Shown piece by piece: positions 1-8,048 of a stretch of 64,000 nucleotides of DNA. The notes below the pieces were generated by a model, which saw only the letters and a program-made list of their open reading frames with translations, ran no database searches and had not been told where the DNA came from. The stretch's first letter is position 1, and the number at the start of each line of letters is the position of its first letter. Made by a program: the position numbers and the translations under genes. Source of the DNA: Streptomyces sp. FIT100 (lineage in GTDB: Bacteria; Actinomycetota; Actinomycetes; Streptomycetales; Streptomycetaceae); contig NZ_CP075715.1 in assembly GCF_024584805.1 (NCBI RefSeq), forward strand, positions 2,848,026 through 2,912,025, written 5' to 3'.

Positions 1-25
1 CATTGTGCGCCCCGCTTGCACTTTG

Positions 26-38
26 GCAACAGCGTTGC
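26..38. promoter_or_regulatory. Palindrome GCAAC-AGC-GTTGC before the oxidoreductase
   Basis: A 13-bp palindrome with 5-bp arms lies just upstream of the first gene. It could be a repressor operator for the sugar-type oxidoreductase. Its promoter context is cut by the window edge, so this is an inference from symmetry and position only. Confidence 0.3.
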
Positions 39-42
39 TTAA

Positions 43-1185
43 GTGGACCACATGGTGGAGCACATGACTGGCACTGGCAGTGGCGCGGGCATCGGATCCC
101 GCCCCACCGGCCCCATCCGCGTCGGACTCGTCGGCTACGGCCTCGCGGGCTCCGTCTTCCACGCCCCGCTGATCGCGTCGACCGAGGGCCTCGTCCTCGA
201 CACCGTCGTGACGTCGAACGAGGAGCGCCGGGCCCAGGCCCGCGCCGAGTTCCCCGGCGAGGAACTGCGTTTCGCGGCCGCGCCCGACGAGCTGTGGTCC
301 CGTGCCGACGAGCTCGACCTGATCGTCATCGCGTCGCCGAACAAGACCCATGTGCCGGTCGCGACCGCCGCCCTGGAGGCCGGTCTCGCCGTGGTCGTCG
401 ACAAGCCCATCGCCGGCACCGCCGCCGAGGCCCGCTCGCTGGCGGCCCTCGCCGAGAAGCACGGCCTGCTGCTCTCGGTCTTCCAGAACCGCCGCTGGGA
501 CAACGACTTCCTCACCCTCCAGCGGCTGATCGCGGACGGCGAGCTCGGCGACGTCCAGCGCTTCGAGTCCCGCTTCGAGCGCTGGCGCCCTCAGCTCAAG
601 GGCGGCTGGCGCGAGTCCGGCGCCCCGGAGGAGATCGGCGGTCTCCTCTACGACCTGGGCAGCCACGTCGTCGACCAGGCCCTGGTCCTCTTCGGCCCGG
701 CGGTCCGGGTGTACGCGGAGTCCGACGTGCGCCGCCCCGGCGCCGAGACCGATGACGACACCTTCATCGCCCTCACGCACGCGAGCGGCGTCCGCTCGCA
801 CCTGTACGTCAGCGCCACCACCGCCCAGCTCGGCCCGCGCTTCCGGGTCCTCGGCTCGGCCGCCGGCTACGTCAAGTACGGCCTCGACCCCCAGGAGGCC
901 GCCCTGCGCGACGGCAAGCGCCCGGGTGCCGACGAGGTGTGGGGCGTCGAACCGGCCTCCCTGTGGGGCCGGGTCGGCTCGGGCGAGTCCCCGCTCACGG
1001 GCGGCGGCCGTCCCGTCGAGACGCTGCCGGGCGACTACCCGGCGTACTACGCGGCGATCGCCGCCGCCCTGCGTGACGGCACCCCGCCGCCGGTCACCGC
1101 CCGCGAGGCCGCCGCCGCCCTCGACGTCCTGGAGGCGGCCCGCCGCTCGGCCCGCGAGGGCATCACCGTGGAGCTCGACGCATGA
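43..1185 (+). CDS. Gfo/Idh/MocA-family NAD(P)-dependent oxidoreductase
   Basis: A predicted cytoplasmic dehydrogenase of 380 residues, a normal length for the Gfo/Idh/MocA family. The N-terminal Rossmann fold is visible as IRVGLVGYGLAGSVFHAPLI, followed by the family signature VDKPIAGTAAEA, whose EKP-like lysine (here DKP) normally takes part in catalysis. The C-terminal alpha/beta domain carries a GGLLYDLGSHVVDQAL segment with the expected histidine. Members oxidise or reduce sugars, inositols or biliverdin; the substrate here cannot be read. The GTG at 43 is the most upstream start, but ATG at 52 or 64 is equally plausible because no strong ribosome site separates them. The stop overlaps the next start by four bases (ATGA), so the two genes are translationally coupled. 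Confidence 0.88.
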   Translation: MDHMVEHMTGTGSGAGIGSRPTGPIRVGLVGYGLAGSVFHAPLIASTEGLVLDTVVTSNEERRAQARAEFPGEELRFAAAPDELWSRADELDLIVIASPNKTHVPVATAALEAGLAVVVDKPIAGTAAEARSLAALAEKHGLLLSVFQNRRWDNDFLTLQRLIADGELGDVQRFESRFERWRPQLKGGWRESGAPEEIGGLLYDLGSHVVDQALVLFGPAVRVYAESDVRRPGAETDDDTFIALTHASGVRSHLYVSATTAQLGPRFRVLGSAAGYVKYGLDPQEAALRDGKRPGADEVWGVEPASLWGRVGSGESPLTGGGRPVETLPGDYPAYYAAIAAALRDGTPPPVTAREAAAALDVLEAARRSAREGITVELDA

Positions 1186-1667
1186 CCGCCGTCACCGCCC
1201 CCGCCGGCGCCCCGGACATCGCGACGCTCGAGGCCCAGGAGCAGCAGCTGACTCTGCCCCGCTTCACCCTCGACGACGCCTGGACGCTCGGCTCGATGCT
1301 CGTCGAGCTCGCGAACGAGCGCCGTGCGCCGGTCGCGATCGACATCCGCCGCGGCCCCCAGCAGCTCTTCCACTGCGCGCTGCCGGGCTCGACGGCCGAC
1401 AACGACGCCTGGATCGACCGCAAGCGGCGCGTCGTGGAGCGGTACAGCGAGAGCTCGCTCCTCGTCGGCAGCCGTTTCCGCGCCAAGGGCACGACCTTCG
1501 AGGAGTCGTCCCGCCTCGACCCCGACCGTTACGCGGCCCACGGCGGCTCGTTCCCGGTCCGCGTCGAGGGCGCGGGCGTCATCGGCACCGTCACGGTCTC
1601 CGGCCTCCCCCAGGCCGAGGACCACGCGATGGTGGTCGAAGCGCTGACCCGCCTCCTGTCCACCTGA
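1182..1667 (+). CDS. UPF0303 / heme-degrading-domain (GlcG/HbpS-like) protein
   Basis: This 161-residue cytoplasmic protein resembles the UPF0303 branch of the GlcG/HbpS (heme-degrading domain) superfamily. The recognisable core runs through VAIDIRRGPQQLFHCALPG, then a WIDRKRRVVERY helix and the end strand GTVTVSGLPQAEDHAMVVEAL. Family members are small alpha/beta proteins found beside sugar or glycolate oxidation genes; the biochemical role of UPF0303 is not established. The start ATG overlaps the stop of the upstream Gfo/Idh gene, so the pair is an operon and probably shares one catabolic pathway. A strong hairpin follows the gene. Confidence 0.8.
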   Translation: MTAVTAPAGAPDIATLEAQEQQLTLPRFTLDDAWTLGSMLVELANERRAPVAIDIRRGPQQLFHCALPGSTADNDAWIDRKRRVVERYSESSLLVGSRFRAKGTTFEESSRLDPDRYAAHGGSFPVRVEGAGVIGTVTVSGLPQAEDHAMVVEALTRLLST

Positions 1668-1685
1668 CTTCCTGTCCACCTGACT

Positions 1686-1722
1686 CCGCGGAGGGGGTGA
1701 ATCCCCCGCACCCCCTCCGCGG
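1686..1722. terminator. Bidirectional hairpin between convergent genes
   Basis: Perfect 14-bp arms (CCGCGGAGGGGGTG at 1686-1699 and its complement at 1709-1722) enclose a 9-base loop. It sits between the UPF0303 gene and the convergent FAH-family gene, so it can serve both. It has no T-run, as is usual in Streptomyces. Confidence 0.75.
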
Positions 1723-1820
1723 CACTCCCCAGGGCCTGCCCGAGCCGTGCGCGCCCGCGGGCCCCGCGCCCGAGCGCCAGGTGTCCAGCGCCGGGCGGCC
1801 CCGGGCCGGCGTGCCTCGGA

Positions 1821-2678
1821 CTAGGCGTCCTTGAACTCCTGGCGCTGCCGCCCGAGTCCGTCGATCTCCAGCTCGACGACATCCCCGGACCGCAGGTACG
1901 GCTTGGGCTCGGGCCGCCCCATCGCGACGCCCGCGGGCGTACCGGTGTTGATCACATCGCCCGGGTAGAGGGTCATGAACTGGCTGACGTAGCGCACCAC
2001 TTCGGCCACCGGGAAGATCTGGTCGGCAGTGGAGCCGTCCTGCTTCAGCTCACCGTTGACCCAGAGCTTCAGCGACAGCGCCTGCGGGTCGGGCACCTCG
2101 TCGCGCGTCACCAGCCAGGGGCCCAGCGGGTTGAACGTCTCGCAGTTCTTGCCCTTGTCCCAGGTGCCGCCGCGCTCTATCTGGAACTCGCGCTCCGACA
2201 CGTCGTGCGCCACCGCATACCCCGCGACGTGGGCGAGCGCTGCCTCCTGCGACTCCAGATAGCGCGCGGTGCGTCCGATGACCACCGCGAGCTCCACCTC
2301 CCAGTCCGTCTTCTCGCTCCTGCGCGGCACGAGCACGGTGTCGTTCGGGCCCACCACCGTGTCCGCCGCCTTGAAGAAGACCACCGGCTCTCCCGGGGTC
2401 GCGGCCCCGGTCTCGGCGGCGTGGTCGTGGTAGTTCAGCCCGATGCACACGACCTTGCCGATGCGGGCGAGCGGCGGGCCTGCGCGCAGCCCGGCCGCAT
2501 CGAGGACGGGCAGCTCCCCGGCCCCGGCGGCGGCCCGGATCCGGTCCAGTGCGGCATCGTCGGCGAGCAGGTCCCCATCGATGTCCGCCACCAGCCCGGA
2601 CAGGTCCCGAAGGGTCCCGTCCGGGTCGAGCAGCGCCGGACTTTCCGCGCCCGCCGTACCGACACGCAGCAGCTTCAT
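1821..2678 (-). CDS. Fumarylacetoacetate hydrolase (FAH)-family protein
   Basis: A 285-residue cytoplasmic enzyme of the FAH family, which cleaves or decarboxylates small 2-oxo or acylpyruvate acids using a divalent metal held by two Glu and one Asp. The catalytic domain starts at GKVVCIGLNYHDHAAE, with the metal-ligand segment SEKTDWEVELAVVIG and the typical GGTWDKGKNCETFNPLGPW and INTGTPAGVAMG motifs. The last features recall the 2,4-diketo-3-deoxy-sugar-acid hydrolase subgroup. That would fit the neighbouring sugar-type oxidoreductase, but this is inferred. The start at 2678 is chosen because AGGGGAGAAAG lies directly upstream; the frame continues open for 300 codons further without family similarity. 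Confidence 0.87.
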   Translation of the reverse strand: MKLLRVGTAGAESPALLDPDGTLRDLSGLVADIDGDLLADDAALDRIRAAAGAGELPVLDAAGLRAGPPLARIGKVVCIGLNYHDHAAETGAATPGEPVVFFKAADTVVGPNDTVLVPRRSEKTDWEVELAVVIGRTARYLESQEAALAHVAGYAVAHDVSEREFQIERGGTWDKGKNCETFNPLGPWLVTRDEVPDPQALSLKLWVNGELKQDGSTADQIFPVAEVVRYVSQFMTLYPGDVINTGTPAGVAMGRPEPKPYLRSGDVVELEIDGLGRQRQEFKDA

Positions 2679-2815
2679 GGTCTTTCTCCCCTGTGGGTCG
2701 AGGTGGTCCAGGAGACGTCGGCCGATGGAGTGCGGCCATCGGAGGTTGTCGCAGTTTTGGCCGATCCTCCAAGACGGCCGACCACTCTGCAAGACCCGGT
2801 TCACACACTGGACCG

Positions 2816-3544
2816 TTACCCCCCGGTAGGCGTGGCGGTGGCCGGGTACAGCAACACCCGCTCCACCGCGCTCCACGTGGTGCTCGTAACGACGTACAGC
2901 GCGGCGGCGAGCGGCACTACGGCCACCGTGATCAGCGTCGCGAACGACAGCAGCGGCATCGCCTTGACCAGCACCCCCATGCCCGGCAGCTCCGCGTGCC
3001 CGGACGGCCCGGACGGCCCGGACCGAGGCGCCTCCACGAGCTGACGCCGCGTACGCACATACGTGAACGTCGCCACCGCGCCGACGATCACGAACAGCAC
3101 CACGTACACGAGCCCGGCGCCCGCGCCGAGCGCGTCCGTCCACCGTCCGCCGAGCGGGGCGCCGGCCAGCGAACCGCTCACGCTGCCGCCGGCGAACAGG
3201 TGGTACAGCAGCAGGAACGCCGGCGCCTGCATCAGGCTGGGCAGAATCCCGGACAGCGGCGACACCTTCTCCTTCGCATGCAGGTCGAGGACGGCCCGCT
3301 GGAGCCGCTCCGGATTCCCGTGGTGCTTCTTGCGCAGCTCGGCGATCCGCGGCGCCAGCCGTGTCCTGGCCCGATGTCCCCGCGCCGCCGCCCGCGAGAG
3401 GGGATGGACGGCGGCTCGGACCGCCAAGGTGAGCAGGACGACGGCCGCGGCGGTGGCTGAGCCGTGGAAAGCGGGTTGGACCAGGTCGGCGAGCTGCCCG
3501 AGGAGAGCAGCAAAGAAGGACGTAACGGACGTAACAGCGGACAT
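2816..3544 (-). CDS. YidC/Oxa1-family membrane protein insertase (short paralogue)
   Basis: This 242-residue integral membrane protein has the YidC/Oxa1 core. A first transmembrane segment is followed by a positively charged loop (ARTRLAPRIAELRKKHHGNPERLQRAVLDLHAKEKVSPL, 59-97 approximately) and further helices around SLMQAPAFLLLYHLF and LVYVVLFVIVGAVATFTYV. YidC proteins help membrane proteins fold into the lipid bilayer. It lacks the long periplasmic domain of Gram-negative YidC and is probably a second copy, since the main actinobacterial yidC sits by rpmH near the origin. The start at 3544 is preceded by GGAGGG. The DUF6412 gene lies 100 bp upstream on the same strand. Confidence 0.85.
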   Translation of the reverse strand: MSAVTSVTSFFAALLGQLADLVQPAFHGSATAAAVVLLTLAVRAAVHPLSRAAARGHRARTRLAPRIAELRKKHHGNPERLQRAVLDLHAKEKVSPLSGILPSLMQAPAFLLLYHLFAGGSVSGSLAGAPLGGRWTDALGAGAGLVYVVLFVIVGAVATFTYVRTRRQLVEAPRSGPSGPSGHAELPGMGVLVKAMPLLSFATLITVAVVPLAAALYVVTSTTWSAVERVLLYPATATPTGG

Positions 3545-3644
3545 GGAGGCCCTCCGGGTCTCGTCGTGCCGGAAACAAACAGACATGTCGGCATGACGAC
3601 CCGCGAAGGGACGAAGGAACGCAGGAAACGCCGGTCAGCTGCCC

Positions 3645-3959
3645 CTACGCGGCCGTCGCAGAGCAACGGCCCGGGGCTCGGGGCCTGGTGCGGCCCGAGG
3701 CGTCGGGGTCGCGCTGCGGCAGAAAGGCCGTGCGCTGCTCACGGTCGCGTATCGCGGTCCGTATTCGCGTCGGCTGGACGCGCGGGACCGACCGCGAGAG
3801 GACCACCGCGCAGGTGACGAGCGCGGCACCCACCGCGGCGGTGGCGGCGAGCGCGACCGCGGTGGACAGGCCGATCCCCTCGGCCATGAACACCTCGACG
3901 AGGACGATGAAGAGCAGCAGCGCGAGCGGCCGCAGCATCCGCCGCGAACTTCCCGTCAT
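3645..3959 (-). CDS. DUF6412-type small membrane protein
   Basis: A 104-residue protein with two hydrophobic segments (LRPLALLLFIVLVEVFMAEGIGLS and VALAATAAVGAALVTCAVVLS) and a basic, Arg/Pro-rich C-terminal tail containing QRDPDASGRTRPRAPGR. This arrangement matches DUF6412, a small actinobacterial membrane family of unknown function that I know beside yidC-like genes. It probably shares a transcript with the downstream insertase gene. No function can be read from the sequence. Confidence 0.75.
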   Translation of the reverse strand: MTGSSRRMLRPLALLLFIVLVEVFMAEGIGLSTAVALAATAAVGAALVTCAVVLSRSVPRVQPTRIRTAIRDREQRTAFLPQRDPDASGRTRPRAPGRCSATAA

Positions 3960-4134
3960 ACCTGCCCCCCTTCACTGTCCGTGCGGGCGCGACGAACCCT
4001 CATTCGTTATACACGAGCGAAATCGCGCACGGGTTCCCCTGTGGATAACCCGCACGCGGCCGGCCCGCCCGGCCCGCCGGCGCACCAGGCTCACCCGGCA
4101 CGACACCAGCACGGGCACGGGCACCCAGCACGAC

Positions 4135-4668
4135 TCACGGCCTGGACGCTTCCACTACGAGGGGTTCCAGCAGTCTCCGCGGCGCCAGCAGCGCACGACT
4201 GACCGGGTCGGACGGTTCCGGGTCAAGACCGGGCCCCGGCGTCATCTCGACGTCCGCCGGTGCCACACCGACCCCGCAGGCAGGGCATTCGCCGTACGCC
4301 CCCAGTTCCGTACCGCATGCCGCGTGCCGGAAGACCCGCACGGCGAGGGCGCCCGGGAGGCCGCGCCCCCACAGCCCGAGCGAGCGCAGCGTCGGCCAGA
4401 GCTCCAGGCCGCGCTCGGTCAGGACGTACTCGTCGCGCGGCGGGGACTCCTGGTACCGCCGCTTCTCCAGCACTCCGGCGCGGATGAGGGCCTGGAGCCG
4501 CCCGGCGAGCACGGCGCGCGGCGCGCCGAGATGCACCAGGAAGTCGTTGTAGCGGCGCACGCCGTAGAACGCGTCGCGCACGACGAGGAGAGTCCACCGC
4601 TCGCCGATCACTTCGAGCGCGCGGGCGATGGAGCACTGCTGCGCCGCGTAGTCCTTTCCCAGAGCCAT
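4135..4668 (-). CDS. HxlR-family winged-helix transcriptional regulator
   Basis: A 177-residue regulator with the HxlR DNA-binding domain in its first 110 residues: the conserved CSIARALEVIGERWTLLVVRDAF start, the recognition region GAPRAVLAGRLQALI, and the wing EKRRYQESPPRDEYVLTERG. Cys12 in AAQQCSIA is the position that acts as a redox or electrophile sensor in several HxlR proteins. The C-terminal part has two CxxC-like pairs (HAACGTELGAYGECPACG), suggesting a small zinc ribbon. It is divergent from an MFS exporter, and three 17-bp operators lie between or beside the start codons. It is therefore likely to repress the pump and itself. Confidence 0.9.
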   Translation of the reverse strand: MALGKDYAAQQCSIARALEVIGERWTLLVVRDAFYGVRRYNDFLVHLGAPRAVLAGRLQALIRAGVLEKRRYQESPPRDEYVLTERGLELWPTLRSLGLWGRGLPGALAVRVFRHAACGTELGAYGECPACGVGVAPADVEMTPGPGLDPEPSDPVSRALLAPRRLLEPLVVEASRP

Positions 4669-4689
4669 GGCACCAGCCTATCCGTCTTC

Positions 4690-4706
4690 GGTTCAATGAC
4701 CGAACC
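4690..4706. promoter_or_regulatory. Operator copy 1 of GGTTC-N7-GAACC
   Basis: GGTTCAATGACCGAACC, an inverted repeat 22 bp upstream of the HxlR start. It is the first of three related 17-mers in the divergent promoter region and is the probable HxlR binding site. Confidence 0.65.
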
Positions 4707-4707
4707 A

Positions 4708-4724
4708 GGTTCAATGAACGAACC
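4708..4724. promoter_or_regulatory. Operator copy 2 of GGTTC-N7-GAACC
   Basis: GGTTCAATGAACGAACC, one base from copy 1 (18-bp centre spacing) and differing from it at one position. Two adjacent copies suggest cooperative dimer binding. Confidence 0.65.
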
Positions 4725-4754
4725 AAGTGTGCTACCGTCGCAACAGTAGCGCAA

Positions 4755-4771
4755 GGTTCATTCACCGAACC
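4755..4771. promoter_or_regulatory. Operator copy 3 of GGTTC-N7-GAACC
   Basis: GGTTCATTCACCGAACC lies 45 bp upstream of the MFS start, where a repressor would block the pump promoter. The arms are identical to copies 1 and 2 and the spacer differs. Confidence 0.65.
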
Positions 4772-4815
4772 CACAACACTCCCCATCCGCATCCGCCATT
4801 CGACGCGAGGAACCC

Positions 4816-6246
4816 ATGGCCCACCCGGCATCGCGGCCGCCCGTACGCACCGCGCCCCAGCGTTCCCCGGAGCGGCCCACCACAGCCCACGCCCCGCACC
4901 CCGCCCCCGCCCGACCCGGCGCGACCCTCGCCGTGACCAGCGCGGCGACCGCCGTCGCGCTGATGAACTACACCGCGCCGATGCTCACGCTCCCCGCCAC
5001 GGCCGCGGCCTTCGGAACCCCGCCCTCTGCCCAGGCGTGGCTGCTCAACGGCACCCCGCTCGGCCTCGCGGCCGTCCTCCTCGTCGCCGGCAGCCTCGCC
5101 GACGACTACGGCCGCCGCCGCATCTTCATCGCGGGCACCCTCGCGCTCGGCGTCACGACCGGCCTCGGCGCCTTCGCCGGCTCGACCCTGGTCTTCACCC
5201 TCGCCCGCATCACCCAGGGCGCGGCCAGCGCGGCGATCCTCGCGAGCAGCCTCGGCCTCCTCGTCCACGCGTTCCCCGCCGGGACGGCGCGGATCAGGGC
5301 GACGGGGGTGTGGGGCGCGTTCGTCAGCGCCGGAATCGCCGCGGGTCCACTGCTCGCGGGAGCGCTCGGCACGGTCGACTGGCGGCTTGCGTATGCCGCG
5401 CTCGCCGTCGCCGCCCTCGTCACCGGCGCCTTCGCCTTCCGTACGCTCACCGAGTCCCGCGCCCCACGCGGCGGCCGCCCCGATCTGCCGGGCGCGCTGA
5501 CCCTCGGGCTCTCCCTGACGGCGCTGCTCACGGCGCTGACCCTCGGCCGCGACGGCTGGCTGCGCGCGCCCGTCGGCGTACTGGCCGCCGCGTCCGTGGT
5601 CCTGCTCGCCGCCTTCGTCCTCATCGAGCGCCGCACCGCGACCCCGATGATCGACCTCGGTCTCTTCCGCCGCCCGCTCTTCCTGTCCGCCTCGTCGGGC
5701 GCCCTCTTCACCGGCCTCGCCGTGATCGGCCTGTTCAGCTATCTGCCGGCGATGCTGCAGCGGGCGACGGGGATCTCCCCGCTTGGCGCCGCGTGGCTGT
5801 TCCTGCTCTGGTCGGGTACGGCGTTCCTGGTCGCCCTCCAGGCGAAGCGGCTGGAGGGCCGGGTCACCGCCCGCCATCAGCTGGTCCTGGGCTTCGTGTT
5901 CTCGGCGGCCGGTGTGCTCGCGATGCTCGGCACGCTCTCGCCGGGCGGCGACCGGAGCGGCTGGGCCCAGCTGCTGCCGGGCCTCGCCGTGGCCGGTGTG
6001 GGCAGCGGCCTGCTGAATGCCGCCCTGCCCCGCCTCTCCGTCGAGTCCGTACCGCCGGAGCGTGCGGCGATGGGCTCGGGCGCCAACAACACGGCCCGCT
6101 ACATCGGTTCGGCCACGGGCGTGGCGCTGACGATCGCGGTGGCGACGGCGGGTGCGGACACGGCGCTCGTCGTGTCCGCGGGGATGTCCCTGCTGGGCGC
6201 GGTGGCCGTCCTGGCGTTCAGAGACGGCCACCGCGCCGCCGCGTAG
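4816..6246 (+). CDS. MFS drug-efflux transporter
   Basis: A 476-residue multipass membrane protein of the major facilitator superfamily, by size and layout of the DHA2 (14-helix) type. After a 40-residue Pro/Arg-rich cytoplasmic N-terminus it shows motif A (LVAGSLADDYGRRRIFIAG) between helices 2 and 3. The antiporter motif C region is near GVWGAFVSAGIAAGPLLAGAL. Such pumps export hydrophobic drugs or metabolites in exchange for protons. The divergent HxlR gene and the three operators suggest induction by the exported compound. Substrate unknown. Confidence 0.88.
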   Translation: MAHPASRPPVRTAPQRSPERPTTAHAPHPAPARPGATLAVTSAATAVALMNYTAPMLTLPATAAAFGTPPSAQAWLLNGTPLGLAAVLLVAGSLADDYGRRRIFIAGTLALGVTTGLGAFAGSTLVFTLARITQGAASAAILASSLGLLVHAFPAGTARIRATGVWGAFVSAGIAAGPLLAGALGTVDWRLAYAALAVAALVTGAFAFRTLTESRAPRGGRPDLPGALTLGLSLTALLTALTLGRDGWLRAPVGVLAAASVVLLAAFVLIERRTATPMIDLGLFRRPLFLSASSGALFTGLAVIGLFSYLPAMLQRATGISPLGAAWLFLLWSGTAFLVALQAKRLEGRVTARHQLVLGFVFSAAGVLAMLGTLSPGGDRSGWAQLLPGLAVAGVGSGLLNAALPRLSVESVPPERAAMGSGANNTARYIGSATGVALTIAVATAGADTALVVSAGMSLLGAVAVLAFRDGHRAAA

Positions 6247-6392
6247 CCCGGCCGTCGCACCGCCGGAAGGAGCAACAGCCGCTCGGCGGAGGCGGCCGTG
6301 CCGCCGGTCCGCCGATCCGCTGTGCAGAGCCGCCGGACCGGGTCCTCCCCCCGCCGTGCACGTACGCGCGTTCCGCCGCGCGCATCGTCAGA

Positions 6393-6487
6393 CGATGCGC
6401 GCGTCAAGCGATGCACACGTCAAGCGATGCACACGTCAAGCGATGCGCGCGTCAGGCCATGCGCGCGTCAGACGATACGCGCGGCGG
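6393..6487. repeat. 16-bp tandem repeat array (six units) at the 3' end of the LamG gene
   Basis: The unit CGATGCGCGCGTCAAG repeats at exact 16-bp intervals, starting at 6393, 6409, 6425, 6441, 6457 and 6473, with small variations such as CACACG for CGCGCG. The last unit overlaps the stop codon of the minus-strand LamG gene (stop at 6468-6470). Because 16 is not a multiple of three, the extra copies cannot be extra coding repeats. A 12-bp inverted repeat (6378-6389 with 6391-6402) caps the array and may form a hairpin. Confidence 0.85.
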
Positions 6488-7958
6488 AGACGGGCCGCTG
6501 CGCGACCGTGTACGTACCGGACGAGCCGGTGTTGACGCTGAAGCGGTACCGCGAGAACTCGCCCGTGGCGTCGGACGCGTAGAACATCATGTGGCCGATG
6601 CCGACACCCGTGAAGTTCTCGCCGACGACATCGCTGACCATCCGCGTGTCCGGATACTGCGCATACGTGGACAGTCCGTAGACGCCGTGCGGGTCGGACG
6701 TGCTGTCGATGATCTCGACGGCGTACTGGGTCTCGCCCGCGAAGTTCATCGACCCCGTGAAGACCCCCTTGACCTGCCGGACCATCACGATGTGACCCGT
6801 GTTCTTCGCATCGGTCCCGTTGTAGTGCACGGAGATGAGATCACCGGGCCGCAGGTCGGCCACCTTCCGGATGGACTTGAAACGGGGGCCCGCTCCGGCC
6901 TTGAAGCCGTCGTGGTAGTCGGCGGCCTCCGGACCGCTGTCGTGGAAGTGCGTGGAGAAATACGCGTCCGTGGCCCAGGAATGGCTCTGCTTGAGTACCC
7001 GGGTGATGAACGACGAGCAGCGCGCCCGCGCGACCCAGCTCGCCGGGTCGGACGGCTGCCCCCAGACGACCGACGGGGTTTCGCCGACCAGGTAGTTGTT
7101 GTTGTACCGGGCCTTGCGCCCGCTCACGATCTCCATCTCCTCGCCCGTCAGCACCCGGTCGTACGCGCGCACATCGCCGATCGACCCGTTGAACCGGTTC
7201 ACAGGCGCACTGTCGAACCTCGCCCGGCCGATGTTGAACCCCTGCGTCGCGGCCCACGACACCGTCGTGGCGGCGCTCCCCGCCAGCGCACCGTCGACGT
7301 AGAGACGGATCTCCGCGCCGTCCCACACACCCGCCAGATGCGTCCACACACCCTTGGCGGCAGCGGTCGTGGCGACGGCCGACACCTTGACGGTCTGCGC
7401 CTCGTCACGGACCTTGAACGCCCATGTCTGCACGGCCGGTTCGTACTGGAGCAGGAAGCGGCTGCACATCGCACCGTCCTGGCTCACCGCCGTGTACATG
7501 TTGGCCAGGTCCGCCCCGCCCGTGGCCGCGTCGGAAAGCCGTACCCACGCCGAGACCGTGAACGGCGCCGTCGTGTCCAGCACGGAAGCGGTCGCCGCGT
7601 ACGCCCCGGACGTGCCGTCGAAGCTCAGCTCCCCGCCGGCCCGCAGTGCCGTCCAGCTGGCGGCCGGGCCCGGCGTGACGGGCCGCTCCGACCCGGACCG
7701 GTCCGCGCCCTTGGCCTCGCCATCCAGCGGCCAGTGGCCGGCCAGCCCGTCCGGCAGATAGCCGGCGGCCAGCAGCCGCTGGTACTGCACCATCTGCTCC
7801 GCCTGCAGCAGATGCGGGGCGGTGAGCGGCGTGAACGGGGTGTTCAGCACCTCCCCCGCCGTCGCCGCCTCCGCGCTCCCCGCGGCCCCCGCGACACCTG
7901 TCAGCGCCCCCGCTCCGATGAAAACCGCCCCACCCAACAGACCACGTCTGCTCACCAT
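6468..7958 (-). CDS. Tat-exported LamG-domain protein with C-terminal Cys/His amidase-like domain
   Basis: This 496-residue secreted protein starts with a twin-arginine signal (MVSRRGLLGG, hydrophobic stretch to about 32, AEAATA cleavage region). A LamG/concanavalin-like beta-sandwich covers about 75-272 (GHWPLDG ... FTVSAWVRL ... WTHLAGVWDG ... IGDVRAYDRVLTGEE), usually a carbohydrate- or protein-binding fold. The C-terminal 200 residues contain Cys314 (RARCSSFITRVL), the NlpC/CHAP-like LRPGDLISVHYN turn, His389 (NTGHIVMVRQV) and an acidic residue near 418. This is the order of a papain-like amidase triad, and the enzymatic role is inferred. The start at 7958 is preceded by GGAGCGAG; a longer frame begins at 7985. 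A class E sortase follows upstream on the same strand, but no LAxTG motif is visible here. Confidence 0.8.
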   Translation of the reverse strand: MVSRRGLLGGAVFIGAGALTGVAGAAGSAEAATAGEVLNTPFTPLTAPHLLQAEQMVQYQRLLAAGYLPDGLAGHWPLDGEAKGADRSGSERPVTPGPAASWTALRAGGELSFDGTSGAYAATASVLDTTAPFTVSAWVRLSDAATGGADLANMYTAVSQDGAMCSRFLLQYEPAVQTWAFKVRDEAQTVKVSAVATTAAAKGVWTHLAGVWDGAEIRLYVDGALAGSAATTVSWAATQGFNIGRARFDSAPVNRFNGSIGDVRAYDRVLTGEEMEIVSGRKARYNNNYLVGETPSVVWGQPSDPASWVARARCSSFITRVLKQSHSWATDAYFSTHFHDSGPEAADYHDGFKAGAGPRFKSIRKVADLRPGDLISVHYNGTDAKNTGHIVMVRQVKGVFTGSMNFAGETQYAVEIIDSTSDPHGVYGLSTYAQYPDTRMVSDVVGENFTGVGIGHMMFYASDATGEFSRYRFSVNTGSSGTYTVAQRPVSAARIV

Positions 7959-8048
7959 TTCTCGCTCCATCACAAGACCAGCCAAAAGGGTCGGCAGAGC
8001 TTAAGACGCCCAGGTCGGCGCTCCCCTCACCGGGGTCGCATCGAGGAC

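Noticed and set aside
1821..3578. A 585-residue fusion of the FAH hydrolase with an N-terminal extension
   Set aside because: The extension is antisense-like Arg-rich sequence in another frame of the YidC-like gene; a clear ribosome site and the family start lie at 2678.
6393..6487. The 16-bp array as a CRISPR
   Set aside because: Units are contiguous without spacers, too short, and no cas genes are near.
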